DNA of 64,000 bases from Variovorax sp. OK212 (GTDB lineage: Bacteria > Pseudomonadota > Gammaproteobacteria > Burkholderiales > Burkholderiaceae_C). Of the stretch, positions 16,597-25,069 are shown piece by piece (within the stretch, counting starts at the first letter, position 1; each line of letters begins with the position of its first letter). The notes under the pieces are model-generated. The model made no database searches, was not told the DNA's origin, and saw only the letters and a list, made by a program, of their open reading frames with translations. The DNA lies in contig NZ_FOLP01000002.1 of NCBI RefSeq assembly GCF_900112425.1, positions 62,001 through 126,000 on the forward strand, given 5' to 3'. The position numbers were made by a program, and so were the translations under genes.

Positions 16597-17475
16597 ATGC
16601 GCGATTTCTCGCAGAACCACGACTGGCTGTCGATCAACACCGCCACGGTGCGCAAGCAGTCGGGCACCGAGGTGCCGCTCGACCGCATCATCGACCAGTG
16701 CGCGGAGCGCGGCATCCGCGCGATCAGCCCATGGCGCGACCAGGTGGCGGCCGTCGGCCTCGACAAGGTCGCGAAGCAGTTGAAGGCGCACGGCATGGGC
16801 CTCTCGGGCTACTGCCGCGGCGGCTTCTTCCCCGCGCCGGACGCCGCGGGCCTGAAGGCCGCGCTGGACGACAACCGCCGCGCCATCGACGAGGCGAAGA
16901 CGCTCGATGCGCCTTGCCTCGTGCTGGTGGTTGGCGCACTGCCCGGTGCGCTCGACGGCAAGGCCGCGTACACCGACATCGGCCGTGCGCGCTCAGAGGT
17001 GCGCGACGGCATCGCCGCCTCGCTCGAATACGCCCGCGAAGTCGGCATGCCGCTCGCCATCGAGCCCCTGCACCCGATGCAGGCGGCCGACCGCGCGTGC
17101 ATCAACACGCTCGAACACGCGCTCGACATCTGCGACGAACTCGACGCGGGCAGGAGCGGCATGCTGGGCGTGGCGCTCGACATCTACCACGTGTGGTGGG
17201 ACCCGAAGCTGCAACAGCAGATCGCGCGCGCCGGCCGTGAGCGGCTGTTGGCGTACCACGTGTGCGACTGGCTCACGCCGACGCGCGACCTGTTGAGCGA
17301 CCGCGGGATGATGGGTGACGGCGTGGTCGAGCTGAAGAAGATCCGCGGCTGGGTGGAAGACGCGGGCTTCGCGGGGTTCAGCGAGGTCGAGATTTTTTCG
17401 AACCTTGATTGGTGGCAGCGGTCGGGGGCTGAAACGCTCGGCGTTTGTATCGAGCGGCACAAGAAAGCCGTGTAG
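16597..17475 (+). CDS. Sugar phosphate isomerase/epimerase (xylose isomerase-like TIM barrel)
   Basis: 292 residues with the AP-endonuclease 2/IolE-like barrel. Metal-ligand strands are visible: PLAIEPLHP (Glu), VALDIYHVWWDP (Asp/His), AYHVCDW (His) and FSEVEIFS (Glu). Members isomerise or epimerise keto sugars or act as inosose dehydratases. It is the last gene of the co-directional cluster begun at 9009. The start is at ATG 16597, eight bases after the preceding stop. Confidence 0.88.
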   Translation: MRDFSQNHDWLSINTATVRKQSGTEVPLDRIIDQCAERGIRAISPWRDQVAAVGLDKVAKQLKAHGMGLSGYCRGGFFPAPDAAGLKAALDDNRRAIDEAKTLDAPCLVLVVGALPGALDGKAAYTDIGRARSEVRDGIAASLEYAREVGMPLAIEPLHPMQAADRACINTLEHALDICDELDAGRSGMLGVALDIYHVWWDPKLQQQIARAGRERLLAYHVCDWLTPTRDLLSDRGMMGDGVVELKKIRGWVEDAGFAGFSEVEIFSNLDWWQRSGAETLGVCIERHKKAV

Positions 17476-17585
17476 GCGGCTTGCTGTTCTTGTTGGGGCA
17501 TGTTCGTTCGGGGGCGTGCCCTGAACAATGCCGAGCACCGCCAAGCGCCAAGCAAAGAACAATCAGCTGTGCTGCAATCCGCCCC

Positions 17586-18677
17586 ATGGCTGACCCGACC
17601 CTCGACGACCTGCGCCGCTACGCCGTGGCGCGCACCCTCCTCAAGCCGACCACGCTGCCCGCCGCGATCCGCCAGCTCGGCTTCGTGCAGGCCGACCCGA
17701 TCCGCGCCCCCGCGCGCGCGCAAGACCTCACGCTGCGCCATCGTGTGAAGGGCTACCGCGCGGGCGATCTCGAAAGCCGCTACACGCGCCTCGCGGTGGA
17801 AGAGGACTGCCTGGTCAACTACGGCTTTCTGCCGCGCGAGCATCTCGCGCTGATGCACCCGCGCGAAGCCAGGCAGGCATGGGACGCCGACACGCGCCGC
17901 AAGGCCGCCGAGGTGCTGGCCTATGTGCAGGCGCACGGCCCGGTGCATCCGCGCCAGGTGGAACTGCACTTTGCGCACGGCCGCATCCAGAACTACTGGG
18001 GCGGCTCCAGCAACGCGAGCACGCACCTGCTCGACGGCATGCACTACCGCGGCATGCTGCGCGTGGTGCGGCGCGACAGCGGCACGCGCGTGTACGAGGC
18101 GGTGACGCACGCGCCCGCCGATGACAGCCCCGCCGGCCGCGCCCAGCGCGCCGCGGCCCTGATCGCCCTGGTGGTGCGCAAGTACGCGCCGCTGCCGGCC
18201 GCGAGCCTCACGTACCTGGTGCGGCTGCTGGGCTATGGCGCGCCGCACCTGTCGCCGCAGACGCAGGCGGCGTTGCGCCTCGCGCGCGAGGAGCTTGCGA
18301 GCTGCCGCATCGACGGCACCACCTGGTATTGGCCCGCCGACGAGAACCCGGCCTCGCGCCGCCATGCGCCCGACGACGCGGTGCGCCTGCTGGCGCCTTT
18401 CGACCCGGTCGTGTGGGACCGCCGCCGCTTCGAGCTGCTCTGGGGCTGGACGTACAAGTTCGAGGCCTACACGCCCGCGCCGAAGCGGCAGTTCGGCTAC
18501 TACGCGCTGCCGATGCTCGTGCACGACCGCGTGATCGGCTGGGCCAACATGACCGCGCCGGCGGGCGGGCTGCAGCCGAGCTTCGGCTACGCGGGCAAGA
18601 AGCCGCGCGACGCGGCCTTTCGCGCGGCGCTCGACGACGAGCTGCACCTGATGACGCAATTCCTGGCCGGGCGCTGA
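17586..18677 (+). CDS. AlkZ/YcaQ-like DNA glycosylase family protein (winged helix)
   Basis: 363 residues of the HTH_42/AlkZ family. A QxD motif (QADPIR, Q35 and D37) sits where the catalytic QxQ/QxD of E. coli YcaQ lies. The tail (LLAPFDPVVWDRRRFELLWGW, then KFEAYTPAPKRQFGYYALP) is the strongly conserved family block. YcaQ unhooks interstrand crosslinks and excises N7-alkyl purines; the same may hold here (inference). An upstream in-frame extension of 47 residues is not family-like. It is separated from the riboswitch leader by about 130 bp. Confidence 0.87.
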   Translation: MADPTLDDLRRYAVARTLLKPTTLPAAIRQLGFVQADPIRAPARAQDLTLRHRVKGYRAGDLESRYTRLAVEEDCLVNYGFLPREHLALMHPREARQAWDADTRRKAAEVLAYVQAHGPVHPRQVELHFAHGRIQNYWGGSSNASTHLLDGMHYRGMLRVVRRDSGTRVYEAVTHAPADDSPAGRAQRAAALIALVVRKYAPLPAASLTYLVRLLGYGAPHLSPQTQAALRLAREELASCRIDGTTWYWPADENPASRRHAPDDAVRLLAPFDPVVWDRRRFELLWGWTYKFEAYTPAPKRQFGYYALPMLVHDRVIGWANMTAPAGGLQPSFGYAGKKPRDAAFRAALDDELHLMTQFLAGR

Positions 18678-18809
18678 GCACGGCCGCGGCCGCCACGTAC
18701 CGCTGCTGAAGAAAATCCCCGCGCCACCGAAGGTCTGGCGCGCGGGCGACAACCCCGCGCGCCGGCGGGCTTCTAGAATCGCGCGGTTGTCCGCATCGTC
18801 GGACGGCAA

Positions 18810-18964
18810 GCGTTCTCAGGGCGGGGTGAAACTCCCCACCGGCGGTGATGGCGGCGAAAGCTGCACAAGCCCGCGAGCGCCTGGAGCCCGCCATGGGTTC
18901 CGGGGTCAGCAGATTTCGGTGCGATTCCGAAGCCGACGGTCACAGTCCGGATGAAAGAGAGCGC
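18810..18964 (+). ncRNA. FMN riboswitch (RFN element)
   Basis: A well-conserved FMN aptamer. The 5' block TCTCAGGGCGGGGTGAAA, the CCCCACCGGCGGTGAT block, and the 3' end GGTCACAGTCCGGATGAAAG are present. P1 pairs 18810-18817 with 18957-18964 (one G-U). It lies 105 bp before ribH and should reduce expression when FMN is plentiful. Confidence 0.95.
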
Positions 18965-18975
18965 GAAATGCGGGC

Positions 18976-19020
18976 TGGCCCGCGCGCTTTGCCTTTGTCG
19001 GCAAGCGCGCGAGCGGGCCT
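18976..19020 (+). promoter_or_regulatory. Probable expression platform of the FMN riboswitch
   Basis: A long imperfect hairpin (GGCCCGCGCGCTTTGCC against GGCAAGCGCGCGAGCGGGCC) follows the aptamer at once. No clean T run follows, so either a weak terminator or a translational device is possible. Confidence 0.5.
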
Positions 19021-19069
19021 GTGGTTTCGTGCGCCCTGATTCAGGAAACCTGCTTTCTAGAGGCACACC

Positions 19070-19594
19070 ATGAGTCAGATCAACGACCTTCCCCTTTCCG
19101 CCATTCCCGGCTCGGGCTCCGCGTCCGGTTCGCCGCGCGGCACGCGCATCGCATTCGTCGAGGCGCAATGGCATTCCGACATCGTCCACCAGGCCCGCGA
19201 CGCCTTTCTCGAGGAGATGGCGCGCCAGGGCGTGGCGCGCGAGCTCATCGACATCTTCGACGTGCCCGGCGCCTTCGAGATTCCGCTGCACGCCAAGCGT
19301 CTCGCCAACTCGGGCAAGTACGCGGCCATCGTCGGCTGCGCGCTGGTGGTCGACGGCGGCATCTACCGCCACGAGTTCGTCGCGAACACGGTGGTCAACA
19401 CGCTGATGTCGCTGCAGCTGGAAACCGACGTGCCGATCTTCTCGGCCGTGCTCACGCCGCACCATTTCCACGAGCATGTGGAGCACCGCAAGTACTTCCA
19501 CCGCCACTTCGCGGTGAAAGGCACCGAAGTGGCCGAGGCCTGCGTGAAGACGCTCGAAGGCCTGAAGCAAGTCGACGCGCTGCTGGCCGCGTGA
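19070..19594 (+). CDS. ribH: 6,7-dimethyl-8-ribityllumazine synthase, type II
   Basis: 174 residues. The enzyme joins 3,4-dihydroxy-2-butanone 4-phosphate with the ribityl pyrimidine to make the riboflavin precursor. The sequence resembles the type II (decameric, Brucella RibH2-like) group: IAFVEAQWHSDIVHQARDAF, DVPGAFEIPLHAK, GGIYRHEFVA and TPHHFHEHVEHRKYFHRHF. It stands alone, without ribE, ribBA or ribD. GAGG precedes the ATG. The FMN riboswitch upstream sets its control. Confidence 0.94.
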   Translation: MSQINDLPLSAIPGSGSASGSPRGTRIAFVEAQWHSDIVHQARDAFLEEMARQGVARELIDIFDVPGAFEIPLHAKRLANSGKYAAIVGCALVVDGGIYRHEFVANTVVNTLMSLQLETDVPIFSAVLTPHHFHEHVEHRKYFHRHFAVKGTEVAEACVKTLEGLKQVDALLAA

Positions 19595-19626
19595 CAAGGG
19601 CCGCACGGCTGCAGTAATCTGGGCGG

Positions 19627-20340
19627 ATGCCTGCAGCATCCGCATCCGAATCCGAGTCCGCGTCCGCGTCTGCCGCTGAAGACCGCTACGTTCTGTACGG
19701 TGCGCCCGGTTCGGGCGCCACGCCGGTCCACGCCGCGCTGACGCTGATCGGCGCGCAGGTCGAGACCATCGACATCGCCACCTGGGAAAGCGAGGCAGAG
19801 CGCGAACGCGTGTCGGGCGTGAACCCGATGCGCCAGGTGCCCGCGCTGTTGCTGCCTTCGGGCGAGCTCATGACCGAGAGCGCGGCCATCCTGTTGTGGC
19901 TCGGCGACCGCTATCCGCAAGCCGGCCTCGGCCCCGCGCCCGACAGCCCGCTGCGTGCGCGCTACCTGCGCTGGATGGTCTATCTGCCAGCCGCGATCTA
20001 CTCGCTCTTCTGGGTGCGCGACGAGCCTTCGCGCCTCGTGCCCGATGCCGCGGCGCAAGCGACGATGCTCGAGCGCAGCGCCGAGCGCATCGCGCACTGC
20101 TGGCACCTGATGGACACGCAGATCGGCGAGCCGGCACCCTACCTGCTCGGCGAGCACTTGAGCATGCTCGACCTGTACGTGACCGTGATGTCGCGCTGGA
20201 CGCCGACCCGTGCGCGCTTCGACCGCGAGGCGCCGCGCATGGCCGGGGCGGTGAGGCGCGTCGATGCCGATCCGCGGCTCGCCGCGTTCTGGGCGGCGCG
20301 CTTTCCGTTCGTGCCGGGGTGGGAACAGGGCAACGGCTGA
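19627..20340 (+). CDS. Glutathione S-transferase family protein
   Basis: 237 residues. A Ser/Ala-rich N-terminal tail of about 18 residues precedes the thioredoxin-like GST domain (YVLYGAPGSGATPVHAALTLIGAQ). The glutathione-binding segment is VPALLLPSGELMTESAAILLWL, with the conserved Glu-Ser pair. The C-terminal helical domain carries the N-capping LSMLDLYV box. The substrate is unknown. It lies 32 bp after ribH on the same strand. Confidence 0.88.
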   Translation: MPAASASESESASASAAEDRYVLYGAPGSGATPVHAALTLIGAQVETIDIATWESEAERERVSGVNPMRQVPALLLPSGELMTESAAILLWLGDRYPQAGLGPAPDSPLRARYLRWMVYLPAAIYSLFWVRDEPSRLVPDAAAQATMLERSAERIAHCWHLMDTQIGEPAPYLLGEHLSMLDLYVTVMSRWTPTRARFDREAPRMAGAVRRVDADPRLAAFWAARFPFVPGWEQGNG

Positions 20341-20370
20341 GGTGGCCACTTCTTTTCGATAATCCACGCC

Positions 20371-20751
20371 ATGACCGCACGCACCCCCACCACCGCCTAC
20401 CCGATGACGATCTACCACAAGCCCAACTGCAGCACGTCGCGCAACGTGCTGTCGCTGATCCGCGAAAGCGGCGTGGAGCCCGAGATCGTGCTGTACCTGG
20501 AAACGCCGCCGTCGCAGAAGAAGCTGCGCGAACTGGCCAAGGCCATGGGCCTGGGCGCGCGCGACCTGCTGCGCGCCAAGGAAGCGCCCTACGAGGAACT
20601 GAAGCTGGCCGACGAGAAATTGACGGACGACCAGCTGTTCGACGCCATCGCCGCGCACCCGATCCTGCTGCAGCGCCCGATCGTGGTGTCGCCGCGCGGC
20701 ACGCTGATGTGCCGGCCATGGGAACGCGTGCGCGAGATCCTGCCGGCCTGA
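20371..20751 (+). CDS. arsC: Arsenate reductase ArsC (glutaredoxin-dependent type)
   Basis: 126 residues, the usual ArsC length. The catalytic motif is HKPNCSTSRN (C20), followed by the RPIVVSPRGTLMCRPWER block with the arginines that bind oxyanion. The family reduces arsenate with glutathione and glutaredoxin. No arsR or arsenite pump is adjacent, so a YffB-like or stress role is also possible. ATG 20371 or the internal ATG at 20404 could be the start. Confidence 0.85.
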   Translation: MTARTPTTAYPMTIYHKPNCSTSRNVLSLIRESGVEPEIVLYLETPPSQKKLRELAKAMGLGARDLLRAKEAPYEELKLADEKLTDDQLFDAIAAHPILLQRPIVVSPRGTLMCRPWERVREILPA

Positions 20752-20766
20752 CACCGGCTCCGAGGT

Positions 20767-21840
20767 TCAGCCTGCGGGCTGCTGCGCCAGGCCCCACGCC
20801 ACGTGTTCGCGCACGAGCTCGCTCGAATGCGCGGCGCGCGTGGCCAGCGCCTCGTGCGCACCGCCCTCGCCCGCCCGCGCCGCATTGCCCAGCGCCACCG
20901 CGATGTTGCGCAGCCAGCGCTCGTGGCCGATGCGGCGAATGGGGCTGCCTTCGGTGCGGCGCAGGAAATCTTCTTCGGTCCACGCGAACAGCTCGGCCAG
21001 CGTGCGCCCGGTGAGGCCTTCGCGCGCGTCGAAGTCGGGCAGCGTGCTCTTCTTCGCGAACTTGTTCCAGGGGCAGATCAGCTGGCAGTCGTCGCAGCCG
21101 TAGATGCGGTTGGCCATCAGCGGGCGCAGCTCGTCGGGAATCGGCCCGCTGTGCTCGATGGTGAGGTACGAGATGCAGCGCCGCGCGTCCAGCCGCCGCG
21201 GCGCCACGATGGCCTGCGTCGGGCAGATGTCGATGCAGGCGCTGCAATTGCCGCAGTGCGCGCTGACGGGGTCGCTCGGCGGCAGCGCCATGTCGACGTA
21301 GATCTCGCCCAGGAAGAACATCGAGCCCGCGTTGCGGTCGAGCACCAGCGTGTGCTTGCCGCGCCAGCCCTGCCCGCTGCGCGAGGCCAGCTCGGCCTCG
21401 AGCACGGGGGCCGAGTCGGTGAAGGCGCGATGGCCGAACGGGCCGACCTCTTCGGCGATGCGCTCGGCCAGCCTCGCGAGCCGGTTGCGCAGCACCTTGT
21501 GATAGTCGCGGCCCCGCGCATAGACCGACACGATGGCCTCGCCGGGCCGCGCGAGGCGATCGAATTCCACGGCCTGCCACTCGGGCGAGGTGTCGCGCGG
21601 CAGGTAGTCCATGCGCGCGGTGATCACGCTCACCGTGCCCGGCACCAGCTCGGCCGGACGGGCGCGGCGGGTGCCGTGTGTTGCCATGTATTGCATCTCG
21701 CCATGGAACCCATGGGCCAGCCATTGCATCAGACCGTCCTCGGCGCTCGATAAATCGACGCCCGCGATTCCGATTTGGGAGAATCCGAGTTCCCGGGCCA
21801 AGGCCTGAATACGCACAACGAGTGGATGGCTGACGATCAC
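20767..21840 (-). CDS. queG: Epoxyqueuosine reductase
   Basis: 357 residues. The enzyme reduces epoxyqueuosine to queuosine in tRNA, using a cobalamin and two 4Fe-4S clusters. The clusters are visible: CGNCSACIDICP (C196, C199, C202, C206) and CDDCQLICPWNKF (C249, C252, C256). The catalytic-region RAFTDSAPVLE (D142) is present. A C-terminal HEAT-like stretch follows, ending in LVREHVAWGL. I chose a GTG start at 21840, which gives the family N-terminus HPLVVRIQALARELGF; it overlaps the divergent tsaE start by 15 bp. Confidence 0.93.
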   Translation of the reverse strand: MIVSHPLVVRIQALARELGFSQIGIAGVDLSSAEDGLMQWLAHGFHGEMQYMATHGTRRARPAELVPGTVSVITARMDYLPRDTSPEWQAVEFDRLARPGEAIVSVYARGRDYHKVLRNRLARLAERIAEEVGPFGHRAFTDSAPVLEAELASRSGQGWRGKHTLVLDRNAGSMFFLGEIYVDMALPPSDPVSAHCGNCSACIDICPTQAIVAPRRLDARRCISYLTIEHSGPIPDELRPLMANRIYGCDDCQLICPWNKFAKKSTLPDFDAREGLTGRTLAELFAWTEEDFLRRTEGSPIRRIGHERWLRNIAVALGNAARAGEGGAHEALATRAAHSSELVREHVAWGLAQQPAG

Positions 21841-22332
21841 TTGCCGATTGTAGAAACGACAAAGACCGCCCGTACGCTGTGCTGGCGCAGCGAGGACGAC
21901 ACCGACGCCTTCGCGCGCGCGCTCGCGGCCTCGCCCGCGGTGCGCGACGCATTCATCGCGCTGCATGGCGACCTTGGCGCGGGCAAGACGACTTTCGTTC
22001 GCCACCTGCTGCGCGCGCTCGGCATCGCCGGGCGCATCAAGAGCCCCACCTACGCGGTGGTCGAACCCCACGAGGCACCCGACGGCCTGCAGATCTTCCA
22101 TTTCGACTTCTATCGCTTCAGCGATCCGCGCGAATGGGACGACGCCGGCTTCCGCGACATCTTCGCGGGCCCCGGGCTCAAGCTGGCCGAGTGGCCGGAC
22201 AACGCCGCGGGCCGTACACCACCGGCTGACCTCGCTATTAAAATAGAAGCAATGACCGACGACACACGCAGCGTGAGCCTTCTCGCGAACACCCCTCGCG
22301 GCAGCGATCTGCTGGCGCGCATCACCGCATGA
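21826..22332 (+). CDS. tsaE: tRNA threonylcarbamoyladenosine biosynthesis ATPase TsaE
   Basis: 168 residues. TsaE is the ATPase that drives the TsaBD complex in t6A37 tRNA modification. Walker A is GDLGAGKT (residues 48-55), followed by SPTYAVVEPHE and FDFYRFSDPREWDDAGF, both family markers. The start at ATG 21826 lies within the 5' end of the divergent queG; an in-frame upstream start at 21775 would overlap it further. Its ATGA stop overlap with the amidase suggests translational coupling. Confidence 0.92.
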   Translation: MADDHLPIVETTKTARTLCWRSEDDTDAFARALAASPAVRDAFIALHGDLGAGKTTFVRHLLRALGIAGRIKSPTYAVVEPHEAPDGLQIFHFDFYRFSDPREWDDAGFRDIFAGPGLKLAEWPDNAAGRTPPADLAIKIEAMTDDTRSVSLLANTPRGSDLLARITA

Positions 22333-23816
22333 AGGCGGGCGGCCTGAAACGGCGCGTGCTGCTGCAGGGCGGCAGCATCGCGCTGATGCTCGGCGTGCAC
22401 CAGATCGCGCGCGGCGCCAGCATCCTCGCCGTGCGCGTGTGGCCCGCCGCCGACTACACGCGCGTGACCATCGAGTCCGACACGCGCCTGAGCTCGCAGC
22501 AGCTCGTGGTGGGCAGCCCGCCGCGGCTGGCGGTGGACATCGAGGGCATCGACCTCAACCCCGAGCTGCGCGAGCTGGTCGGCAAGATCAAGCCGGGCGA
22601 TCCGTACATCAACGGCCTGCGCGTCGGGCAGAACGCACCGAAGGTGGTGCGCATCGTGTTCGACCTGAAGCAGGCCGTGGTGCCGCAGGTGTTCTCGCTC
22701 GCGCCGGTGGCCGCATACAAGCACCGGCTGGTGCTCGACCTGTACCCGGAGCAGGCCATCGACCCGATGGAGGCGCTGATTGCCGAGCGCCTGCGCGATG
22801 CGCCGCGCGCCGGCAGCAGCAGCGGCTCCGCCGTCGCCGGCATCGCCCCTTCGCCCGCGCCCTCATCCGCTCCCGCGGTCGATCCGCTGGGCGAGCTGAT
22901 GGCGCAGCAATCGATGCGCCCCGGCCCGCCCGCGCCACCGCCGCCCGTGACATCCGGCCCCGACCGGCCGCCCGTGCTCGTGGTGCCCGCGCCCCCGCCG
23001 CCGGTGGTGGGCACCGCGCCCGTCAGGCCCGTGCCGCCACCGCCACCGCCCCCCGCCGCACGCGGCGGCACCGCCACCGCGAGCCGCACCGACCGCATCA
23101 TCATCGTGGCGCTCGACCCCGGCCACGGCGGCGAAGACCCCGGCGCCACCGGCCCGAGCGGCACGCGCGAGAAAGACATCGTGCTGCAGGTGGCGTTTCG
23201 CCTGCGCGACCGCATCAACGCGGGCAGCGTCAGCGGCAACCCGATGCGCGCCTTCCTCACACGCGACGCCGACTTCTTCGTGCCGCTGGGCGTGCGCGTG
23301 CAGAAGGCCCGCCGCGTGCAGGCCGACCTGTTCGTGAGCATCCATGCCGACGCCTTCACCACGCCCGCCGCGCGCGGCGCCAGCGTGTTCGCGCTGAGCC
23401 AGAGCGGCGCCTCGAGCAGCGCGGCGCGCTGGATGGCCAACAAGGAAAACGACGCCGACAAGGTGGGCGGCGTGAACGTCGGCGGCCACGAGGCGCAGGT
23501 GCAGCGCGCGCTGCTCGACATGAGCACCACCGCGCAGATCAACGACAGCCTGAAGCTCGGCGGCGCGATGCTCGGCGAGATCAAGGGCATCGGCGCGCGG
23601 CTGCACAAGGGCCAGGTCGAGCAGGCCGGCTTCGCGGTGCTGAAGGCGCCCGACATTCCCAGCGTGCTGGTGGAGACGGCCTTCATCAGCAACCCGGAAG
23701 AAGAAGCGAACCTGCGCCGCGCCGATTACCAGGAGAACCTGGCCGATGCGCTAATGCGCGGCATCCAGCGTTACTTCGCGCAGAACCCGCCGCTGGCGCG
23801 CAGCCGGCAACTCTGA
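22329..23816 (+). CDS. amiC: N-acetylmuramoyl-L-alanine amidase (AMIN + Amidase_3)
   Basis: 495 residues. A twin-arginine-like signal (LKRRVLLQGGSIALML) precedes an AMIN domain (residues about 30-135). A Pro-rich linker (about 160-255) leads to the zinc amidase. Zinc ligands and catalytic Glu lie in ALDPGHGGEDPG, GTREKDI, SIHADAF and VETAFISN. It cleaves the stem peptide from peptidoglycan during cell separation and is likely septal. The regulatory inhibitory helix region (MSTTAQINDSLKLGG) is present. It is coupled to tsaE by an ATGA overlap, as in many proteobacteria. Confidence 0.93.
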   Translation: MKAGGLKRRVLLQGGSIALMLGVHQIARGASILAVRVWPAADYTRVTIESDTRLSSQQLVVGSPPRLAVDIEGIDLNPELRELVGKIKPGDPYINGLRVGQNAPKVVRIVFDLKQAVVPQVFSLAPVAAYKHRLVLDLYPEQAIDPMEALIAERLRDAPRAGSSSGSAVAGIAPSPAPSSAPAVDPLGELMAQQSMRPGPPAPPPPVTSGPDRPPVLVVPAPPPPVVGTAPVRPVPPPPPPPAARGGTATASRTDRIIIVALDPGHGGEDPGATGPSGTREKDIVLQVAFRLRDRINAGSVSGNPMRAFLTRDADFFVPLGVRVQKARRVQADLFVSIHADAFTTPAARGASVFALSQSGASSSAARWMANKENDADKVGGVNVGGHEAQVQRALLDMSTTAQINDSLKLGGAMLGEIKGIGARLHKGQVEQAGFAVLKAPDIPSVLVETAFISNPEEEANLRRADYQENLADALMRGIQRYFAQNPPLARSRQL

Positions 23817-23992
23817 CGGCACTGGCACTGTCAGGCACTGTTGTCGGGGCACGCTTTGCAAAGCCGAAGCGTGCCCTGCTGTCCCACGAAGGGCCGCCCG
23901 TGAGACCGCACAGGCAGGCGCGGCAGGCTCCTACAAGGCGTGCGCGGGCCTTCTGGACATGATGGCCCATCACTCTTCGAAAGGTGGACATC

Positions 23993-24277
23993 ATGAACAC
24001 ACGTCTCTGGATCGCTGCAGCCGCAGCCACTTCGGTCATGACGATTGCAGGCTGCGCAAGCGGCCCCAACCAGAACCTCGGTACTGGTGTCGGTGCAGTA
24101 GGCGGTGCGCTGGTGGGCAATGCCATCGGCGGCAACACCGCAGCCACCGTGGGTGGCGCGGCCATCGGCGGCATCATCGGCAACCAGGTCGGCCGCAATG
24201 CCGACGAGCGCAACTACAACCGCCAGCGTTACCCGCAAGGCAGCGGCTACTACCCGGGCAACGGCCCCAACTATTGA
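23993..24277 (+). CDS. Glycine-zipper lipoprotein
   Basis: 94 residues. A lipoprotein signal ends in the lipobox IAGC (C21). A glycine-zipper segment (residues about 27-70, GTGVGAVGGALVG then GGAAIGGIIGNQVG) should insert in membrane, like SmpA/YmgG/OmpA-zipper proteins. The tail is Asn/Tyr/Arg-rich. AAAGGTGG lies six bases before the ATG. The role is not known; such proteins sit in the outer membrane envelope. Confidence 0.87.
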   Translation: MNTRLWIAAAAATSVMTIAGCASGPNQNLGTGVGAVGGALVGNAIGGNTAATVGGAAIGGIIGNQVGRNADERNYNRQRYPQGSGYYPGNGPNY

Positions 24278-24313
24278 GCCTGACGAGTCAACTGAGTCAT
24301 CAAGCCCCCAACG

Positions 24314-24342
24314 AAAAAGCGCGCCCTCCGGCGCGCTTTTTT
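24314..24342. terminator. Bidirectional terminator
   Basis: A 12-bp stem, AAAAAGCGCGCC (24314-24325) with GGCGCGCTTTTT (24330-24341), and a CTCC loop. It has A and T runs on both sides, so it can end both the lipoprotein gene and the convergent DedA gene. Confidence 0.92.
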
Positions 24343-24362
24343 CATGGGTGAATGAGCGACGT

Positions 24363-25022
24363 TCAGGCCTGCGCTTCGCGCGCCTTCTCCGCCTTCGAGG
24401 CGCGCCATGCGCCGAAGATGGCCAACAGGCCCGGCACGAAGATCAGCGCCCAGATGATCTTGTCCAGGTGCTGGCGCACGAACGGCAGGTTGCCGAAGAA
24501 GTAGCCGGCGGTGGCAATGCCCAGCACCCAGATCAGCCCGCCCACCACATTGAACATGGTGAACTTCGCGCGGCTCATTTCGGCCACGCCGGCCACGAAG
24601 GGCGCGAAGGTGCGAATGAAGGGCATGAAGCGCGCCAGGATGATCGTGATGCCGCCGTAGCGCTCGTAGAAACCGTGGGCCTGGTCGAAGGCCTTGCGGT
24701 TGAACAAGCGCGAGTTCTCCCACTGGAACACCTTCGGCCCGAAGTAGCGCCCGATCGAGTAGTTGCACTGGTCGCCCAGGATGGCCGCGGCAATCAGGAT
24801 GCCGCAGGCCAACGGGAAGTTCATGAGCCCCGCGCCGCACAGTGCGCCTACGATGAACAGCAGCGAGTCCCCGGGCAGGAACGGCATGACCACCGCGCCG
24901 GTCTCCACGAAGACGATGAGGAACAGCAGCGCGTAGACCCAGGGGCCGTAGGCAATGACGAAGGCCTCGAGATGTTTGTCGACGTGCAGGATGAAGTCGA
25001 CGAGAAAGCTGATGATTTCCAT
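24363..25022 (-). CDS. DedA-family membrane protein
   Basis: 219 residues with the family core: the reentrant VETGAVVMPFLPGDSLLF motif, GDQCNYSIGRYFG, and the FMPFIRTFAPFVAGV block with a conserved Arg. DedA proteins help flip undecaprenyl phosphate or other lipids and support proton-gradient and drug tolerance. The C-terminus is a short Lys/Glu tail. It is convergent with the lipoprotein gene and divergent from the acetyltransferase with a 47-bp gap. Confidence 0.92.
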   Translation of the reverse strand: MEIISFLVDFILHVDKHLEAFVIAYGPWVYALLFLIVFVETGAVVMPFLPGDSLLFIVGALCGAGLMNFPLACGILIAAAILGDQCNYSIGRYFGPKVFQWENSRLFNRKAFDQAHGFYERYGGITIILARFMPFIRTFAPFVAGVAEMSRAKFTMFNVVGGLIWVLGIATAGYFFGNLPFVRQHLDKIIWALIFVPGLLAIFGAWRASKAEKAREAQA

Positions 25023-25069
25023 GGGCGCGGATTATCCTTGCTGAACCCGAACGCTCTCTGAATCACCCC

